A stretch of 64,000 bases of DNA from JBCBUE01 sp039818285. Lineage in GTDB: Bacteria; Planctomycetota; Phycisphaerae; Phycisphaerales; Phycisphaeraceae. The stretch spans positions 1-64,000 of the forward strand of contig JBCBUE010000003.1 in assembly GCA_039818285.1 (NCBI GenBank). The letters are read 5' to 3'. Shown piece by piece: positions 7,808-16,390 of this stretch. Both the position numbers and the translations under genes were made by a program. The notes beneath the pieces are model-generated. The model did no database searches. It had not been told where the DNA came from and saw nothing but the letters and a program-made list of their open reading frames with translations. Numbering within the stretch: position 1 is the stretch's first letter; each line of letters begins with the position of its first letter.

Positions 7808-8722
7808 TCAACCCGCGTACACGTCCATGATCTCGCCGAGCAGGCGGATCGCGTCCGGCTTGCTGCGCTGGAAGGAGTTGCGGCCGATGATCGAGCCGAA
7901 GCCGCCGCCGTCGTGGATGGCGCGGATCTCGTCGAGCATGGTCGCGTCGTCGGTCGCGGCCCCGCCGGAGAAAATGACGATGCGTCGGCCGTTGAACACG
8001 CACTGCACGACGTGCTTGACGCGCTCGGCCTGGGTCGCGATGGGGATCTGCTGCTTCTCGTAGACCTTGCGAGCGGCGTCCTGCTCGATGTGGTCCGAGG
8101 GGAGCTTGATCTTGACGATGTGGGCGCCGAGTTGGGCGGCGATCTGGCCGGCGTAGCCGACGACGTCGATGGCGGTCTCGCCGGCGGTGGAGAGGCCCGA
8201 GCCGCGGGGGTAGGACCAGATGACGACGACGAGGCCGGCCTGCTTGGCCTGCTCGGCGAGGTCGCGGATCTGCTGGTAGAGCTCGAAGCGGTGGGCCGAG
8301 CCGGGGTAGATCGTGAACCCGATGGCCGAGCAACCGAGGCGCAGGGCGTCGTCGACGCTGCCGGTGAGGGCCTGCGTGGGGTCGGCATCGTCAGACAGGA
8401 CGTCGTGGTCGTTGAGCTTGAGGATCAGGGGGATGTCGCCGGCGAAGTCACGGGCGCCGGCCTCGAGGAAGCCGAGCGGCGCGGCGTAGGCGTTGCAGCC
8501 GGCGTAGATGGCGAGCTGGAAGTGATAGCGAGGGTCGTAGGCCGGGGGATTGGGCGCAAAGCTGCGGGCCGGGCCGTGCTCGAAGCCCTGATCGACGGGG
8601 AGGATGACGAGCTTGCCGGTGCCGGCGAGCTTGCCGTGGTTGAGGAGGCGCGCCAGGTTGGTGAGCGTGCCGGGGTTGTCGCTGCCGTACCAGCTGAGGA
8701 TTTCTTGAACGCGTGGGGTCAT
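7808..8722 (-). CDS. fbaB: Fructose-bisphosphate aldolase, class I (DhnA/FbaB type)
   Basis: A 304-residue protein. Class I archaeal-type aldolase features are visible: LVILPVDQGFEHGPARSF near residue 40, ILKLNDHD, and AHIVKIKLPSDH with the Schiff-base Lys at about residue 204 or 206. GRRIVIFSGG and a phosphate loop with GGFGSIIGRNSFQR also match. It cleaves fructose-1,6-bisphosphate to glyceraldehyde-3-phosphate and dihydroxyacetone phosphate without a metal. The ATG has a GAGGGC Shine-Dalgarno-like element, and a TAGACT hexamer (about 8761-8766, minus strand) can serve as -10 for a leader of about 35 nt. Pyruvate kinase is also in the window but not linked. Confidence 0.9.
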   Translation of the reverse strand: MTPRVQEILSWYGSDNPGTLTNLARLLNHGKLAGTGKLVILPVDQGFEHGPARSFAPNPPAYDPRYHFQLAIYAGCNAYAAPLGFLEAGARDFAGDIPLILKLNDHDVLSDDADPTQALTGSVDDALRLGCSAIGFTIYPGSAHRFELYQQIRDLAEQAKQAGLVVVIWSYPRGSGLSTAGETAIDVVGYAGQIAAQLGAHIVKIKLPSDHIEQDAARKVYEKQQIPIATQAERVKHVVQCVFNGRRIVIFSGGAATDDATMLDEIRAIHDGGGFGSIIGRNSFQRSKPDAIRLLGEIMDVYAG

Positions 8723-8815
8723 GGCGTTGCCCTCGGTGAGATGGTGATCGGAACCACCGCGAGTCTAAGCGATGGGCGTCGCCTGGCGAGTGGGTCGAGC
8801 CTGACCGGCCACGCT

Positions 8816-10237
8816 TCAGTCGTAGTCCCGGTCGTCCTGCCAGGCGGTGCGGTCGAGGTCAAGGTCGTTGAACTTGCTGGCGTCGAGCGACGGATGATCG
8901 TTGCCGGCCTTGAGCTGGCCGTCGTAATCGGCGAGCAGTCGCATGGCGATCTTGTAGAGGAACAACAACGCGAACAGGTTCGTCATCGCCATCAGCCCGA
9001 TGGACAGGTCGGTGAAGGCGAGAACAGTGTCAAGATCGAGGATGGCGGCGACGAAGATCAGGACCAGGATGAAGACGCGGAAGGCGTAGAAGACGGACCG
9101 CCTCTCGCCGACGATCGAGCTGAGCGCGGTCTCGCCGAGGTAGTAGTTGTAGAGCACCGTGCTGAAGGCGAACATCAGCAGCGCGATGACCACGAAGTAC
9201 TTGGCGAATGCGCCGATGTGCTCGGCGAGGGCGTTCTGCGTCAGCGCCAGGCCGGCGACCTGCCCATCAGGCGGATAGGTCCCGTCGGCGAGGAGGATGA
9301 TCGTCGCGGTGCAGGTGCACATGATGATCGTGTCGACAAAGACGCTGAACGACTGGATGACCCCCTGCGACGCGGGGTGGCGAGCGTAGGCGACGGCGGC
9401 GACGTTGGGCGCCGACCCCATGCCAGCCTCGTTGGAGAGCAGGCCGCGGCGGACGCCCTGGCTGATCGCGGCCCCGATGCCGCCGGCGAACGCGGTGTCG
9501 AGGCCGACGGCGTTAGCGACGATCGACCATAGCACGCCGGGTACTTCGTCGATGTCCTTCACGAGGACGAACAACGCCAAGAGGACGTACCCGATCGCCA
9601 TGATCGGCACGAGGAACTCGGTGACCGAGGCGATGCGCTTGACGCCGCCGAAGATAATGAGCCCGACGAGCACGGCCATGATCAACCCGATGATCCACGT
9701 CGGCGCCCCGAAGGCGTCGTTGAACGTCTCGGCGACGCCGAAGGACTGGAAGGCGTTGAGGCAGAAGCCGTACGTGATAAAGAGCAGGACCGAGAAGACG
9801 ACGGCCATCCAGGGCTGCTTGAGGCCGTGGAGGATGTAGTACGCCGGGCCGCCGCGGTAAGTGCCGTCCGGCTCGCTGCGCTTGTAGAGCTGAGCGAGGG
9901 CACACTCGAAGAAGCTCGACGCCATGCCGATCAGCGCGAGCACCCACATCCAGAAGATCGCGCCCGGCCCGCCGAGCGTGAGCGCGACGGCGACGCCGAT
10001 GATGTTGCCGCCGCCGACGCGGCCGGCCACGCTGAGGACGAGCGCCTGGAACGGGCTGACGTGGTTGCCCTCGTGGGCCGTCGCCTGGCGGAGCACGCGG
10101 AACATGCGCAGGAAGTAGCGGAACTGCACGAACCGCGACGAGATCGTCAGCAGCAGGCCGACGACAATAAGCATCGCCATCAGCGCGATGTAGAAATAGC
10201 CAGTGAACCACTCCAGCCCGAGGACAAATTGCTGCAT
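8816..10237 (-). CDS. Alanine or glycine:sodium symporter (AGCS family)
   Basis: A 473-residue integral membrane protein with about 10-11 hydrophobic helices. The AGCS hallmarks are present: SVAGRVGGGNIIGVAVALTL near residue 70, GGPAYYI, NEAGMGSAPN in SQGVRRGLLSNEAGMGSAPN, and the C-terminal YNYYLGETAL. Family members import alanine, glycine or glutamine with Na+. AAGGAC precedes the ATG by about 10 nt. The gene is monocistronic, between the aldolase and the divergent RegB-like kinase. Confidence 0.9.
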   Translation of the reverse strand: MQQFVLGLEWFTGYFYIALMAMLIVVGLLLTISSRFVQFRYFLRMFRVLRQATAHEGNHVSPFQALVLSVAGRVGGGNIIGVAVALTLGGPGAIFWMWVLALIGMASSFFECALAQLYKRSEPDGTYRGGPAYYILHGLKQPWMAVVFSVLLFITYGFCLNAFQSFGVAETFNDAFGAPTWIIGLIMAVLVGLIIFGGVKRIASVTEFLVPIMAIGYVLLALFVLVKDIDEVPGVLWSIVANAVGLDTAFAGGIGAAISQGVRRGLLSNEAGMGSAPNVAAVAYARHPASQGVIQSFSVFVDTIIMCTCTATIILLADGTYPPDGQVAGLALTQNALAEHIGAFAKYFVVIALLMFAFSTVLYNYYLGETALSSIVGERRSVFYAFRVFILVLIFVAAILDLDTVLAFTDLSIGLMAMTNLFALLFLYKIAMRLLADYDGQLKAGNDHPSLDASKFNDLDLDRTAWQDDRDYD

Positions 10238-10372
10238 GGTCGGCGGTGTCCTTGCCGTGGCCGACGGGAAGCGGCGGAGATGCGGGCCTGACGGTTCGTA
10301 AGACTAGCTGATTCCGTGGCTTCGCGGCGACGGGCCGCGGCCGGCCACGATCGATCGGCCGGGCGGCCGACC

Positions 10373-10387
10373 TAGACTCGCGTGATG
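10373..10387 (+). promoter_or_regulatory. -10-like TAGACT, 6 nt before ATG of the RegB-like kinase
   Basis: TAGACT is at 10373-10378, then CGCGTG, then ATG at 10385. No Shine-Dalgarno sequence is present, so the likely transcript begins at or next to the start codon. Confidence 0.55.
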
Positions 10388-11728
10388 GCGACGTGGCAGG
10401 CGACAAGCCGGAGCGGGGCGACCGAGGCGATGGGCGTGACGCCGGTGCGCGGCGACGGCCAGGCGGTGTTGTGGCCGACGGTGCTCCGGATGCGCGACGT
10501 GGCGGTCGGGGGGCAGCTGGCGGTGATGGGGATGGCGATCTGGCTGGGGATCGGTTTCGACGTGGCGGCGGTGGCGGCGGTAATCGGGGTGACGCTGCTG
10601 AGCAACATCGGCCTGCGCGTGGCGTGGCGGTGCTGGCCGCAGCGGGTGTCGCCGTGGATGCCGGCGGTGGTGCTGTTCGACCTGACGGCGTTCAGCGTGC
10701 TGATGTTTCTGACGGGCGGGTCGAGCAACCCCTTGTGCACGATCTACATGGTGCACGTGGCGATGGGCGTGGTGCTGCTGCCGTTGACGTGGGCGGCGGC
10801 GCTGACGGTGATGACCGCGGCGGCGTACGGGCTGATGTTCCGCTGGCGACGGCCGGTGGACGTGCCGGCCGAGTGGGAGGTAGCGGAGGCGGCGGCGGCG
10901 TGGCTGGCGTTGGCGGTGGCGGCGGTGCTGATCGCGTATTTCATCTGGCTGGTGAAGTCTGCGCTGCTCGAGCGCGAGGCCAAGCTCGCGCGGCTGCAGC
11001 GCGTCGAGGTCGACAACGCCCGACTGGCGAGCCTGACCACCCTGGCGGCCGGCGCCGCGCACGAGCTCGGCTCGCCGCTGGGCACCATCGCGATGGCCAG
11101 CCGGGAGATCGAGCGCGCCACCGGGTTGGATCAAGCCGACGTCGCGACCGGGCCGACCGTCACCACCACGGTCGACGAGGTGGCCGAGGACGCCCGGCTG
11201 ATTCGCGCCGAGGTCGACCGCTGCCGCGACATCCTCGATCGGCTGCGTTCCGAGGAGATGGTCGCCTGGCTGACGCAGGAGCCGCAGGAGGTGGACCCGC
11301 AGGAGGTCGTGCACGGGCTGCGGGCGGCGCTGGGCCGGGACGCGGATCGGTTGGAGGTCTCCGTCGAACCCGGGCTGGAGCGCGTCCGGCTGATGACCCA
11401 GGCGACGGTGCAGGTGCTGCTGATCCTGGTCCGCAATGCGTTCGATGCCTCGCGGCCCGATCAGTCGGTCAATCTGAACGTTTTAAGACGTGGCGACATG
11501 ACGCGGCTGATCGTCACCGATCAAGGCTCAGGCATGCCAAATCAGGTTTTGAATCGCGTATTTGAAGCATTTTATACGACAAAGCCAGCTGGTCAGGGAA
11601 TGGGCATCGGGCTGTTCCTGGCCAAGTTGATGGTTGATGGCATGGGGGGAGAACTGAGATTTCGTTCAGAAATTGGTCTTGGCACGGAGGCCGAGTTAAT
11701 GATCACACATGATGAGCACACTCTCTGA
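10385..11728 (+). CDS. regB: RegB/PrrB-type membrane sensor histidine kinase
   Basis: A 447-residue protein. About six N-terminal transmembrane helices carry the motif TGGSSNPL (residues 110-117), which matches the GGxxNPF quinone-sensing motif of RegB proteins. A helical linker leads to the H-box TTLAAGAAHELGSPLGTIA with the phospho-accepting His at about 226. The ATPase part follows: ILVRNAFDAS (N box), DQGSGMP, FEAFYTTK and GMGIGLFLA. It overlaps the RegA-like regulator by 20 nt. RegB/RegA pairs sense the redox state of the quinone pool. From about 11467 to 11715 the base composition falls well below the flanking DNA although the frame and motifs are intact. Confidence 0.85.
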   Translation: MATWQATSRSGATEAMGVTPVRGDGQAVLWPTVLRMRDVAVGGQLAVMGMAIWLGIGFDVAAVAAVIGVTLLSNIGLRVAWRCWPQRVSPWMPAVVLFDLTAFSVLMFLTGGSSNPLCTIYMVHVAMGVVLLPLTWAAALTVMTAAAYGLMFRWRRPVDVPAEWEVAEAAAAWLALAVAAVLIAYFIWLVKSALLEREAKLARLQRVEVDNARLASLTTLAAGAAHELGSPLGTIAMASREIERATGLDQADVATGPTVTTTVDEVAEDARLIRAEVDRCRDILDRLRSEEMVAWLTQEPQEVDPQEVVHGLRAALGRDADRLEVSVEPGLERVRLMTQATVQVLLILVRNAFDASRPDQSVNLNVLRRGDMTRLIVTDQGSGMPNQVLNRVFEAFYTTKPAGQGMGIGLFLAKLMVDGMGGELRFRSEIGLGTEAELMITHDEHTL

Positions 11729-12296
11729 ACGTCCCATCGCCACCGTCGTCCGCGCGAGCACCCACATCCTCGTCGTCGACGACGACCTGATGCACCGCAA
11801 TCGGGCTGTCCGTGCCTTCGAGGCGCGTGGCCACACCGCGGTTGCGGCCGGCGACGCCGAGGAAGCGCTCGCGTTGGCTCGCTCGAGCCGGTTCGACCGG
11901 GCCGTGCTCGACATGCGGATGCCGGGACGGGACGGCCTCGACCTCGCCCAGCGGCTGATGAAGCTCCAACCCGACCTCGACGTCGTCATCCTCACCGGCT
12001 ACGGCAGCATCCCGCTGGCGGTCGAGGCGATCCGAGTGGGCGTGCTCGACGTCCTGACCAAGCCCGCCGACGCCGACCAGGTGCTGCTCGCCTTCGAGCC
12101 CGAGGAGCGGAAGGTCGAGGCCGCCGCCGAGGCGGAGGGGCCGTACGAGGTGCCCACGCTCGACAAGGTCGAGTGGGAGCATATTCAGCGGGTGTTATCG
12201 GACTGCGGGGGCAACATCACCAAGACCGCTAAGGTGCTTGGCATCCATCGTCGGTCTCTGCAGCGCAAGCTCCAGCGGTACGCCCCCCACCGCTGA
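11709..12296 (+). CDS. regA: RegA/ActR-type response regulator with Fis-like HTH
   Basis: A 195-residue protein. The receiver domain spans residues 19-130 with acidic pocket VVDDD, phospho-acceptor D68 in AVLDMRMPG, T in ILTGYGS and K in LTKPAD. After a short acidic linker, the C-terminus CGGNITKTAKVLGIHRRSLQ is the near-invariant RegA/PrrA/ActR helix-turn-helix. The start overlaps the end of the kinase gene, so the two are translationally linked. The targets are probably redox-responsive respiratory or carbon-metabolism genes, by analogy. The gene is convergent with parB, 9 nt apart. Confidence 0.9.
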   Translation: MMSTLSERPIATVVRASTHILVVDDDLMHRNRAVRAFEARGHTAVAAGDAEEALALARSSRFDRAVLDMRMPGRDGLDLAQRLMKLQPDLDVVILTGYGSIPLAVEAIRVGVLDVLTKPADADQVLLAFEPEERKVEAAAEAEGPYEVPTLDKVEWEHIQRVLSDCGGNITKTAKVLGIHRRSLQRKLQRYAPHR

Positions 12297-12305
12297 TCGC
12301 GACGC

Positions 12306-13349
12306 TCAAGACAGAGACGACGGGGCCGAGACGCCCAGGCGATCGATCAATCCGTCGAACTCGTCGAGCGTGGCGAAGCCGATCTCCAGCGAACCGGAGC
12401 CTTTGCGGCGACCGGCTTTCAGTTTGACCTTGAGCCCAAGCCGGTTGGCGATGTCGCGTTCGAGCTCTGCGAGGTGGGCCGGGATCGCGGGACGGGAGGG
12501 CGTGGCCTCGGCAGTGGGTTCCACGTGAAACGCCCGGACCGCCGACTCCACCTGACGCACCGACAAACCCTCGCGGACGATCCGTTCCGCTAGGGCGACC
12601 TGCTTATCGCCGTCCGCCAAGCCGACCAACGCCCTGGCGTGCCCCATCGAGATCAGCCCGTCTCGGAGCATGCCGCGAACGGTCTCCGACAGGCCGAGCA
12701 GGCGGATCAGGTTGGTGATGGTGGCCCGCTGAAGCCCAAGCCGGTCGGCGACCTCGCCGTGGGTCAGGCCGAACGAATCCACAAGACCCTGCACCGCCTC
12801 GGCTCGATCCATGGCATTGAGGTCCTCGCGCTGCACGTTCTCGACCAGCGCCCACTGGGCGGACTGCTCGTCGCTCAGCTCGCGCAGCAGGGCGGGTACC
12901 GCGTCGAGCCCGGCCCGCTGAGCCGCCCGCCACCGTCGTTCGCCCGCTACCAGCTCGTAACGATCGGGGGCGTCGCCCCGCCGGACCACGATCGGCTGCA
13001 TCACGCCCTGCTCGCGGATCGACGCGGCGAGCCCGTCGAGCGAGGCGTCGTCCCACCGCTGACGCGGCTGATGGCGGTTGGGCTGGACGCGGTCGAGTTC
13101 CACGTGGAACAGCCCGTCGGCGAGACCGGGCGTGCTCTGGGCTGCTGAGCCATCGAATGGGGCGGCCGACAGTTTGGAGGCCGGTGATGGAGCTTCCGAG
13201 ATGGGTTCGACCGTCACGGCGGCGGGTGGCGTCGCTCCGGCCATCAGGGATTGCAAACCCCGACCCAGCCGGGCGGGTCGTTTGCGGCGGGGCGTCGCTT
13301 CGCTCGCATTGTCGGTCGTCGCGGGGGCGGTCGTGGGCTTCCGTGCCAT
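12306..13349 (-). CDS. parB: Chromosome partitioning protein ParB
   Basis: A 347-residue protein when started at the ATG at 13349, which has AGGAG 6 nt upstream; an in-frame start at 13373 lacks this. Order of parts: a basic N-terminus RLGRGLQSLMA, the CTP-binding ParB/Srx domain with GVMQPIVVRR and the catalytic-type loop ELVAGERRWRAAQ, the ENVQREDLNAMDRAEAV segment, and an HTH (HGEVADRLGLQRATITNLIR). The C-terminal dimer domain follows. ParB binds parS, slides as a CTP-gated clamp and loads SMC. Two parS-like sites lie inside the gene itself. No parA is in the window, so the usual parAB operon is split. Confidence 0.95.
   Translation of the reverse strand: MARKPTTAPATTDNASEATPRRKRPARLGRGLQSLMAGATPPAAVTVEPISEAPSPASKLSAAPFDGSAAQSTPGLADGLFHVELDRVQPNRHQPRQRWDDASLDGLAASIREQGVMQPIVVRRGDAPDRYELVAGERRWRAAQRAGLDAVPALLRELSDEQSAQWALVENVQREDLNAMDRAEAVQGLVDSFGLTHGEVADRLGLQRATITNLIRLLGLSETVRGMLRDGLISMGHARALVGLADGDKQVALAERIVREGLSVRQVESAVRAFHVEPTAEATPSRPAIPAHLAELERDIANRLGLKVKLKAGRRKGSGSLEIGFATLDEFDGLIDRLGVSAPSSLS
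12518..12531. promoter_or_regulatory. parS: parS-like site 2 inside parB
   Basis: GTTCCACGTGAAAC matches the ParB-binding consensus GTTNCACGTGNAAC at all defined positions. It encodes part of AFHVEP in ParB. Confidence 0.75.
13097..13110. promoter_or_regulatory. parS: parS site 1 inside parB
   Basis: GTTCCACGTGGAAC is a perfect 14-bp palindrome matching GTTNCACGTGNAAC. It encodes part of LFHVEL in ParB. Confidence 0.85.
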
Positions 13350-13494
13350 GCTGTCTCCTGAGTGGCTCCCCATTACGTTAACTCCGTGCCGTATCGGCCG
13401 TAAAGGCGACTCTCTACTTCCATTATTGAACGCAGTTCATTCGCCCCTGCGAGACGGTGACGCATTTGCTTTCACCCCACGGGCGGATCGGCCG

Positions 13495-14412
13495 ATGTCA
13501 CTCGTGATGGCTCTGCCCGTCGAATCGCCCGACACCGTCGATCCCGACCCGATCGCGCCGCGCGAGGCTTCGCCACGCGCCGCCACCCCGGCGGGAGACG
13601 ATCTCTGGGGCGGGTTTCGCGAGTTGGACCGCCAGCTCGACGCGATCCGCCGCGAGCTCGCCCGGCATCACCGCCTGACGACCCTGGGCACGATGGCCGC
13701 GACCATCGCCCACGAGATCAACAACGTGCTCACCCCGGTCGGCTCGTACGCCCAACTGGCGCTGGCTCGGCCCGACGACCCGGAGCTGACCGGCAAGGCC
13801 CTGCGCCACGCCGCCCAGGGCGCCGCGCACGCCGCCCGCATCGCCGAGGCCGTGCTCGGTCTTGCGGGCGATCCCGCGGAGTCGCGGTCGGCCGACGTCG
13901 CCGGCGTCGCCCAAGAAGCCGCCGCGTGCCTCGTGCGAGAGCCGTCGCGCGACGGGATCGAGCTGCGCCACGCCGTGCCGGTTGGGCTGGCGGCCGCGAT
14001 CGAGCCGGGCAAGCTCCGGCAGGTGCTGCTCAACCTGATGCTCAACGCCTGCAAGGCCATGCGGAAGCAAGGCGGTCGACTGACGGTCGAGGCCGAGCTC
14101 GTCGGGCAGGGCGTCCTCATCCGCCTGCGCGACACCGGGCCCGGCATCCCCGAGGCCGTACGCGAACGCCTATTCGAGCCGTTCGTGACCGCACCGATCG
14201 ACCACGACGCCGACGCGACCTCCGCTCGATCCGCCCGCGGCACCGGCCTGGGGCTGACCGTCTGCCGTCAGCTCGTCGAGCAGGCCGGCGGCACCATCGC
14301 CTGCGACACGCGATCCCACCCGACCGAGCCCACCGGCACGACGTTCACGATCACCCTGCCGAACGCCAGCGGGGCCCCCGAGCCGATCGAACCGGCCGCG
14401 CCGGCCGCGTGA
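13495..14412 (+). CDS. Soluble sensor-less histidine kinase
   Basis: About 305 residues, starting at ATG 13495 (an in-frame ATG at 13507 is equally possible; upstream extension is only shadow of parB). A short disordered N-terminus precedes HisKA with GTMAATIAHEINNVLTPVGS, phospho-His at about 73. The HATPase domain has LNLMLNACKAM (N box), RDTGPGIPEAV (G1), LFEPFVTA (F box) and GTGLGLTVCRQL (G2). No transmembrane or PAS domain is visible, so the input must come from a partner protein. No response regulator is adjacent on this strand; the RegA gene lies beyond parB. This H-box type with HEINN is common in NtrB-like kinases. Confidence 0.85.
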   Translation: MSLVMALPVESPDTVDPDPIAPREASPRAATPAGDDLWGGFRELDRQLDAIRRELARHHRLTTLGTMAATIAHEINNVLTPVGSYAQLALARPDDPELTGKALRHAAQGAAHAARIAEAVLGLAGDPAESRSADVAGVAQEAAACLVREPSRDGIELRHAVPVGLAAAIEPGKLRQVLLNLMLNACKAMRKQGGRLTVEAELVGQGVLIRLRDTGPGIPEAVRERLFEPFVTAPIDHDADATSARSARGTGLGLTVCRQLVEQAGGTIACDTRSHPTEPTGTTFTITLPNASGAPEPIEPAAPAA

Positions 14413-14474
14413 ACAACCTCTCAACATCGGCTCGCGGGCCCGCTTGGTTCGCGGGCTCGGGCCGGCCTCGCGTC

Positions 14475-14489
14475 TACACTTCATGCGTG
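14475..14489 (+). promoter_or_regulatory. -10-like TACACT, 6 nt before GTG of the NfeD-family gene
   Basis: TACACT is at 14475-14480, then TCATGC, then GTG-ATG at 14487-14492. This supports the GTG (or the adjacent ATG) as a leaderless start. Confidence 0.5.
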
Positions 14490-16331
14490 ATGCACGCGGT
14501 CGATCCAAGGCGTCCGACGTCGGCGGCCGATCGGCCGTGGCGCCTCCGCTGGGCGCTGTGGGCCTTGGTCGGCTGGCTGCTGCTGGCCGGCGGCGACCTG
14601 CCCGCGTTGCGGGCGCAGACGGCCACGCCCCCGACCCCGACCCCGACGGTCTCGACCCTGCCGGGCAGGGCGTTGCCCGCCGTCTTCCAGCTCCCCTCGG
14701 GCGCGAACGTCGCGGTCATCAAGCTCGCGGGCGAGATCAACGGGTTCACCCCGCGATCCCTTGAGCTGCGCACCGACCGCGCGATCCGCAGCGGCGCGTC
14801 GGTGATCGTGCTCGAGCTCGACACGCCCGGCGGCGAGATCACGGCCGCGATCCAGGCCAGCAAGGACCTCAAGCAGGTCCCGATCCCCACGCTGGCCTGG
14901 GTGAACGACGACGCGTTATCCGCGGGGGCGCTGCTGGCCACCGCCTGCGACGCGATCGTGATGAGCCCCGCCTCGACCATCGGCGACGCCGCGCCGATCT
15001 CGCTCTTCGGCTCGCTCGAACCGACCGAGCGGGCCAAGATCCTCAGCCCTTGGCTGGCCGAGTTCCGCGACAACGGCCGAGCCCACGGCTACGACTACGC
15101 GTTGCTCAAAGCGATGTGCGTGCTGGGCGTCGAGGTCTATGAGATCGAGCACCGCGCGACCGGCGAGATCAAGTTCGTCAACCAGGCCGACTACCGCGTG
15201 ATGGTGCGCGGCGAGTCGATCGATTCCGTGATCGACTCCACCGGCCTGAAGCCAGGCGAGATCGTCGCCGACGAACGCATCCTTGGCGCATCGCTCGACG
15301 AGGCCGAGCCGTCGGACGTCGGGCAGTGGTCGCTGGTGCGCCAGGTGCACGACGGGCAGACGCTGCTGACCTTCAGCCAGGCCGAGGCGCTGGCCACGGG
15401 CCTGTCGGTGGCGACCGTGGCCGACGACGCGGCGTTGTCGACGGCGTTGTCGGCGGCGTCGGTGCAGCGCGTCGACCTGAACCTGGCCGAGACGGTCGCG
15501 GCGTGGCTGAGCCAGCTGTGGGTGCGGCTGCTGCTGGCGGCGATCCTGGTGATCGGGCTGACGGTCGAGATGTACTTCACGGGCACCGGCGTGTTCGGCG
15601 GGGTGGCGCTGCTGGCGTTCCTGCTGCTGATCGCGCCGCCCTGGGTGATCGGGCTGGGGCAGTGGTGGCACCTGTTGCTGGTGCTGGCGGGCGTGGCGTT
15701 GCTGATGGTGGAGCTGTTCGTGACGCCGGGGTTCGGCCTGCCGGGGGCGGCGGGGCTGTTGATGATCGTGGTGGGGCTGGTGTTCATGGCGATCCCGTCG
15801 TCGGGCGGGCCGCAGTTTGGGCCGGTGCAGGTGCCGCCGGCGCAGCGGCTGGTGTGGCCGACGGTGGGGTTATTGATCGCGGCGGCGGCGAGCGTGGGGG
15901 CGCTGGTGGGGCTGGCGTACTACGCGAAGTTCGCGGCGGGCACGCCGTGGATGAGCCGGATGATCCTCACGGACGGGCCGAACGAGCCGGGTGAGCACAG
16001 CGAGGCGGTGTACGGACCGATGCCCACCGACGACAACGCCATCGCCCGTCGGTTGGAGCCCGAGGCCCGCGAGCCCAGCGAGGTGGCGATCGAGCGCAGC
16101 GAGGCGTCGCTGCGCGTCGGAGCGGTCGAGCGGCACACCCAGCAGGACGAGTACCGCGGGCTCACCGAGGGCATGACCGGCAGGGCGTTGACCAGCCTGC
16201 GGCCGACCGGCCCGGCGGAGATCGAGGGACGCGTGATCGACGTCGTGGCGCAGGACGGGTGGATCGACGAGGGCGCGGCGTTGCGGGTCGTCGCGGTCGA
16301 CGGCAATCACGTGCTCGTCGCCGTGGGCTGA
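14487..16331 (+). CDS. NfeD-family membrane-bound ClpP-class serine protease
   Basis: About 614 residues from GTG 14487 (or 613 from ATG 14490). A signal/transmembrane segment (LRWALWALVGWLLLAGGDLP) is followed by a ClpP-like domain: VIVLELDTPGGEITAA, and the catalytic Ser in ALSAGALLATACD, with ASTIGDAAPI after it. The candidate partner Lys is in TERAKILSPWL. Four to five transmembrane helices lie at about residues 340-490, and the C-terminal OB-fold NfeD domain starts near GLTEGMTGRALTSLRPTG. This is the long NfeD1b-type architecture. Members degrade membrane stomatin-like proteins or act in membrane quality control. No stomatin/SPFH partner gene is adjacent, which is atypical. Confidence 0.85.
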   Translation: MMHAVDPRRPTSAADRPWRLRWALWALVGWLLLAGGDLPALRAQTATPPTPTPTVSTLPGRALPAVFQLPSGANVAVIKLAGEINGFTPRSLELRTDRAIRSGASVIVLELDTPGGEITAAIQASKDLKQVPIPTLAWVNDDALSAGALLATACDAIVMSPASTIGDAAPISLFGSLEPTERAKILSPWLAEFRDNGRAHGYDYALLKAMCVLGVEVYEIEHRATGEIKFVNQADYRVMVRGESIDSVIDSTGLKPGEIVADERILGASLDEAEPSDVGQWSLVRQVHDGQTLLTFSQAEALATGLSVATVADDAALSTALSAASVQRVDLNLAETVAAWLSQLWVRLLLAAILVIGLTVEMYFTGTGVFGGVALLAFLLLIAPPWVIGLGQWWHLLLVLAGVALLMVELFVTPGFGLPGAAGLLMIVVGLVFMAIPSSGGPQFGPVQVPPAQRLVWPTVGLLIAAAASVGALVGLAYYAKFAAGTPWMSRMILTDGPNEPGEHSEAVYGPMPTDDNAIARRLEPEAREPSEVAIERSEASLRVGAVERHTQQDEYRGLTEGMTGRALTSLRPTGPAEIEGRVIDVVAQDGWIDEGAALRVVAVDGNHVLVAVG

Positions 16332-16390
16332 CCCCGCCCGATAAGCCGCGCCGAGCCCAGCCCAGCTTCGGGCTCGCCGATACACCCCGC

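Noticed and set aside
5959..8388. An 809-residue minus-strand open frame over the beta-helix gene
   Set aside because: The translation is repetitive Ser/Pro/Arg and Val/Asp/Gly; the plus-strand beta-helix protein has a signal peptide and recognisable coils, and the aldolase is read in another frame.
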